The position numbers and the translations under genes were made by a program. The notes under the pieces were generated by a model. It was not told the DNA's origin. It made no database searches and saw only the letters and a program-made list of their open reading frames with translations. From Lachnospiraceae bacterium (lineage in GTDB: Bacteria > Bacillota > Clostridia > Lachnospirales > Lachnospiraceae), in NCBI GenBank assembly GCA_011959105.1, contig BLLU01000179.1, forward strand, positions 1 to 64,000: a stretch of DNA of 64,000 bases. The letters are read 5' to 3'. Position 1 is the first letter of the stretch. Each line of letters begins with the position of its first letter. Below, piece after piece: positions 63,532-64,000 of the stretch.

Positions 63532-64000
63532 ATGATCACATATAAAGATCTTGAAGTGCATGCGAAAGCCCTTCTTGAATTCTGCCAGTACCCGGCCGTG
63601 AAGTATAAAGTAAAATTTTCTATTTTGAATGTTCCCTATGAGGATGGAGAACTGTCTCTGCTGCGGAAAGATTTTTTGAAAAGCGATATTGTGGAGGAAA
63701 TGCATCAGACACAGGACGACTATGGCGGCTGGGGGAAATTTCAGTCAAAAGATTATTCTGTCAAATCAATAATTCCTACGTCCGGTGTAGGAATTGAGCG
63801 CTGCCTGTATATTGGGCTGACGATCAGGGACCGGGATATCTTGCTTTTGGCGGAGGAATACCTGAGTGATTTGCTTATGGGTACGGGCCGTGAAAAAATC
63901 CGGGGGAAAAATGACCGGGATAATCCGTGGTTTAGGGCGAAAGTTTGTAATCTGCTGGAAGCCATAACACCATATTCGCCGTTATGTGACGAAACTTGGC
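63532..64000 (+). CDS. partial hypothetical ORF cut by window edge
   Basis: An ATG at 63532 opens a frame that runs to the last base without a stop (about 156 codons). It is missing from the ORF track because its end lies outside. It reads MITYKDLEVHAKALLEFCQY near the start, then FSILNVPYEDGELSLLRKDF, and GVGIERCLYIGLTIRDRDILLLA later. No family is recognised. It follows the P-loop gene closely, with TAGGGTGAGAG as a weak ribosome site. Confidence 0.6.
   Translation, partial: MITYKDLEVHAKALLEFCQYPAVKYKVKFSILNVPYEDGELSLLRKDFLKSDIVEEMHQTQDDYGGWGKFQSKDYSVKSIIPTSGVGIERCLYIGLTIRDRDILLLAEEYLSDLLMGTGREKIRGKNDRDNPWFRAKVCNLLEAITPYSPLCDETW

Noticed and set aside
1-64000. tRNA, rRNA and CRISPR arrays
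   Set aside because: Read for by eye on both strands; no cloverleaf with conserved arms, rRNA core or regular repeat-spacer pattern was recognised. A dedicated search could still find something missed.

Overview
The window reads as a chromosome segment of an anaerobic Firmicute of class Clostridia, most likely family Lachnospiraceae. Pointers are strong AGGAGG-type ribosome sites, a Re-citrate synthase/NADP-isocitrate dehydrogenase pair instead of a normal citrate synthase, an NfnAB ferredoxin:NADP transhydrogenase, Rex, formate-THF ligase with FolD, a class B sortase with BspA-like LRR surface proteins, and conserved Clostridia proteins (DUF1292, DUF6483). No rRNA, tRNA or CRISPR array was recognised. 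Almost every gene lies on the + strand; aroC and the DUF1292 gene are the exceptions.

Layout. 0-12 kb: gltX, a UvrD-type helicase, DUF1292, a GlgX-like GH13 protein that has lost its catalytic residues, a Cys/His-rich small protein, a lactonase-fold beta-propeller, aroC (minus), a VanY-type carboxypeptidase, tgt and yajC. 12-21 kb: a cell-surface module of one class B sortase, two large LRR proteins sharing a (T/S)PxTGDxxHPKW sorting signal, and a subtilisin-like protease. 21.7-30.4 kb: an accessory stretch, lower in GC at its left part, with an SH3-domain secreted protein, two adjacent lipoproteins (one an orphan solute-binding protein), a small DUF6870-like protein and three tandem large serine recombinases. 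30.4-35 kb: a carbon/redox block (small ORF, Re-citrate synthase, GntR regulator, isocitrate dehydrogenase, Rex). 35-55.7 kb: ordinary core genes (nnrDE, alr, mazF, CNNM/CBS protein, yebC, glycosyltransferases, tepA-ftsK, fhs-folD, two zinc-ribbon membrane proteins, nfnAB, rlmH). 55.7-64 kb: accessory DNA that starts exactly at the rlmH stop codon, with a DUF6483 gene, a nuclease/transposase remnant, an endonuclease/exonuclease/phosphatase-fold protein, an AT-rich pair of ABC exporter half-transporters, an XRE-family regulator, a P-loop protein and an ORF cut by the window edge.

The most interesting structural signal is a repeat of the last bases of rlmH (ACCATATYATAAGTRAGG core) 1.38 kb downstream of the real rlmH end. 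rlmH is the attachment site of staphylococcal SCC elements, and the repeated sequence closely matches the SCC attachment core. This suggests an SCC-like integration hotspot with a decayed small element, and possibly a second element to its right. Other notable points are the degenerate GH13 protein, the sortase-substrate cassette, a palindromic operator over the Re-citrate synthase promoter that fits the GntR gene in the same cluster, a small ORF with an internal peptide repeat in that leader, and a short leader motif (GCGGAAC...AAGAAAGGAAA) recurring upstream of several unrelated genes.
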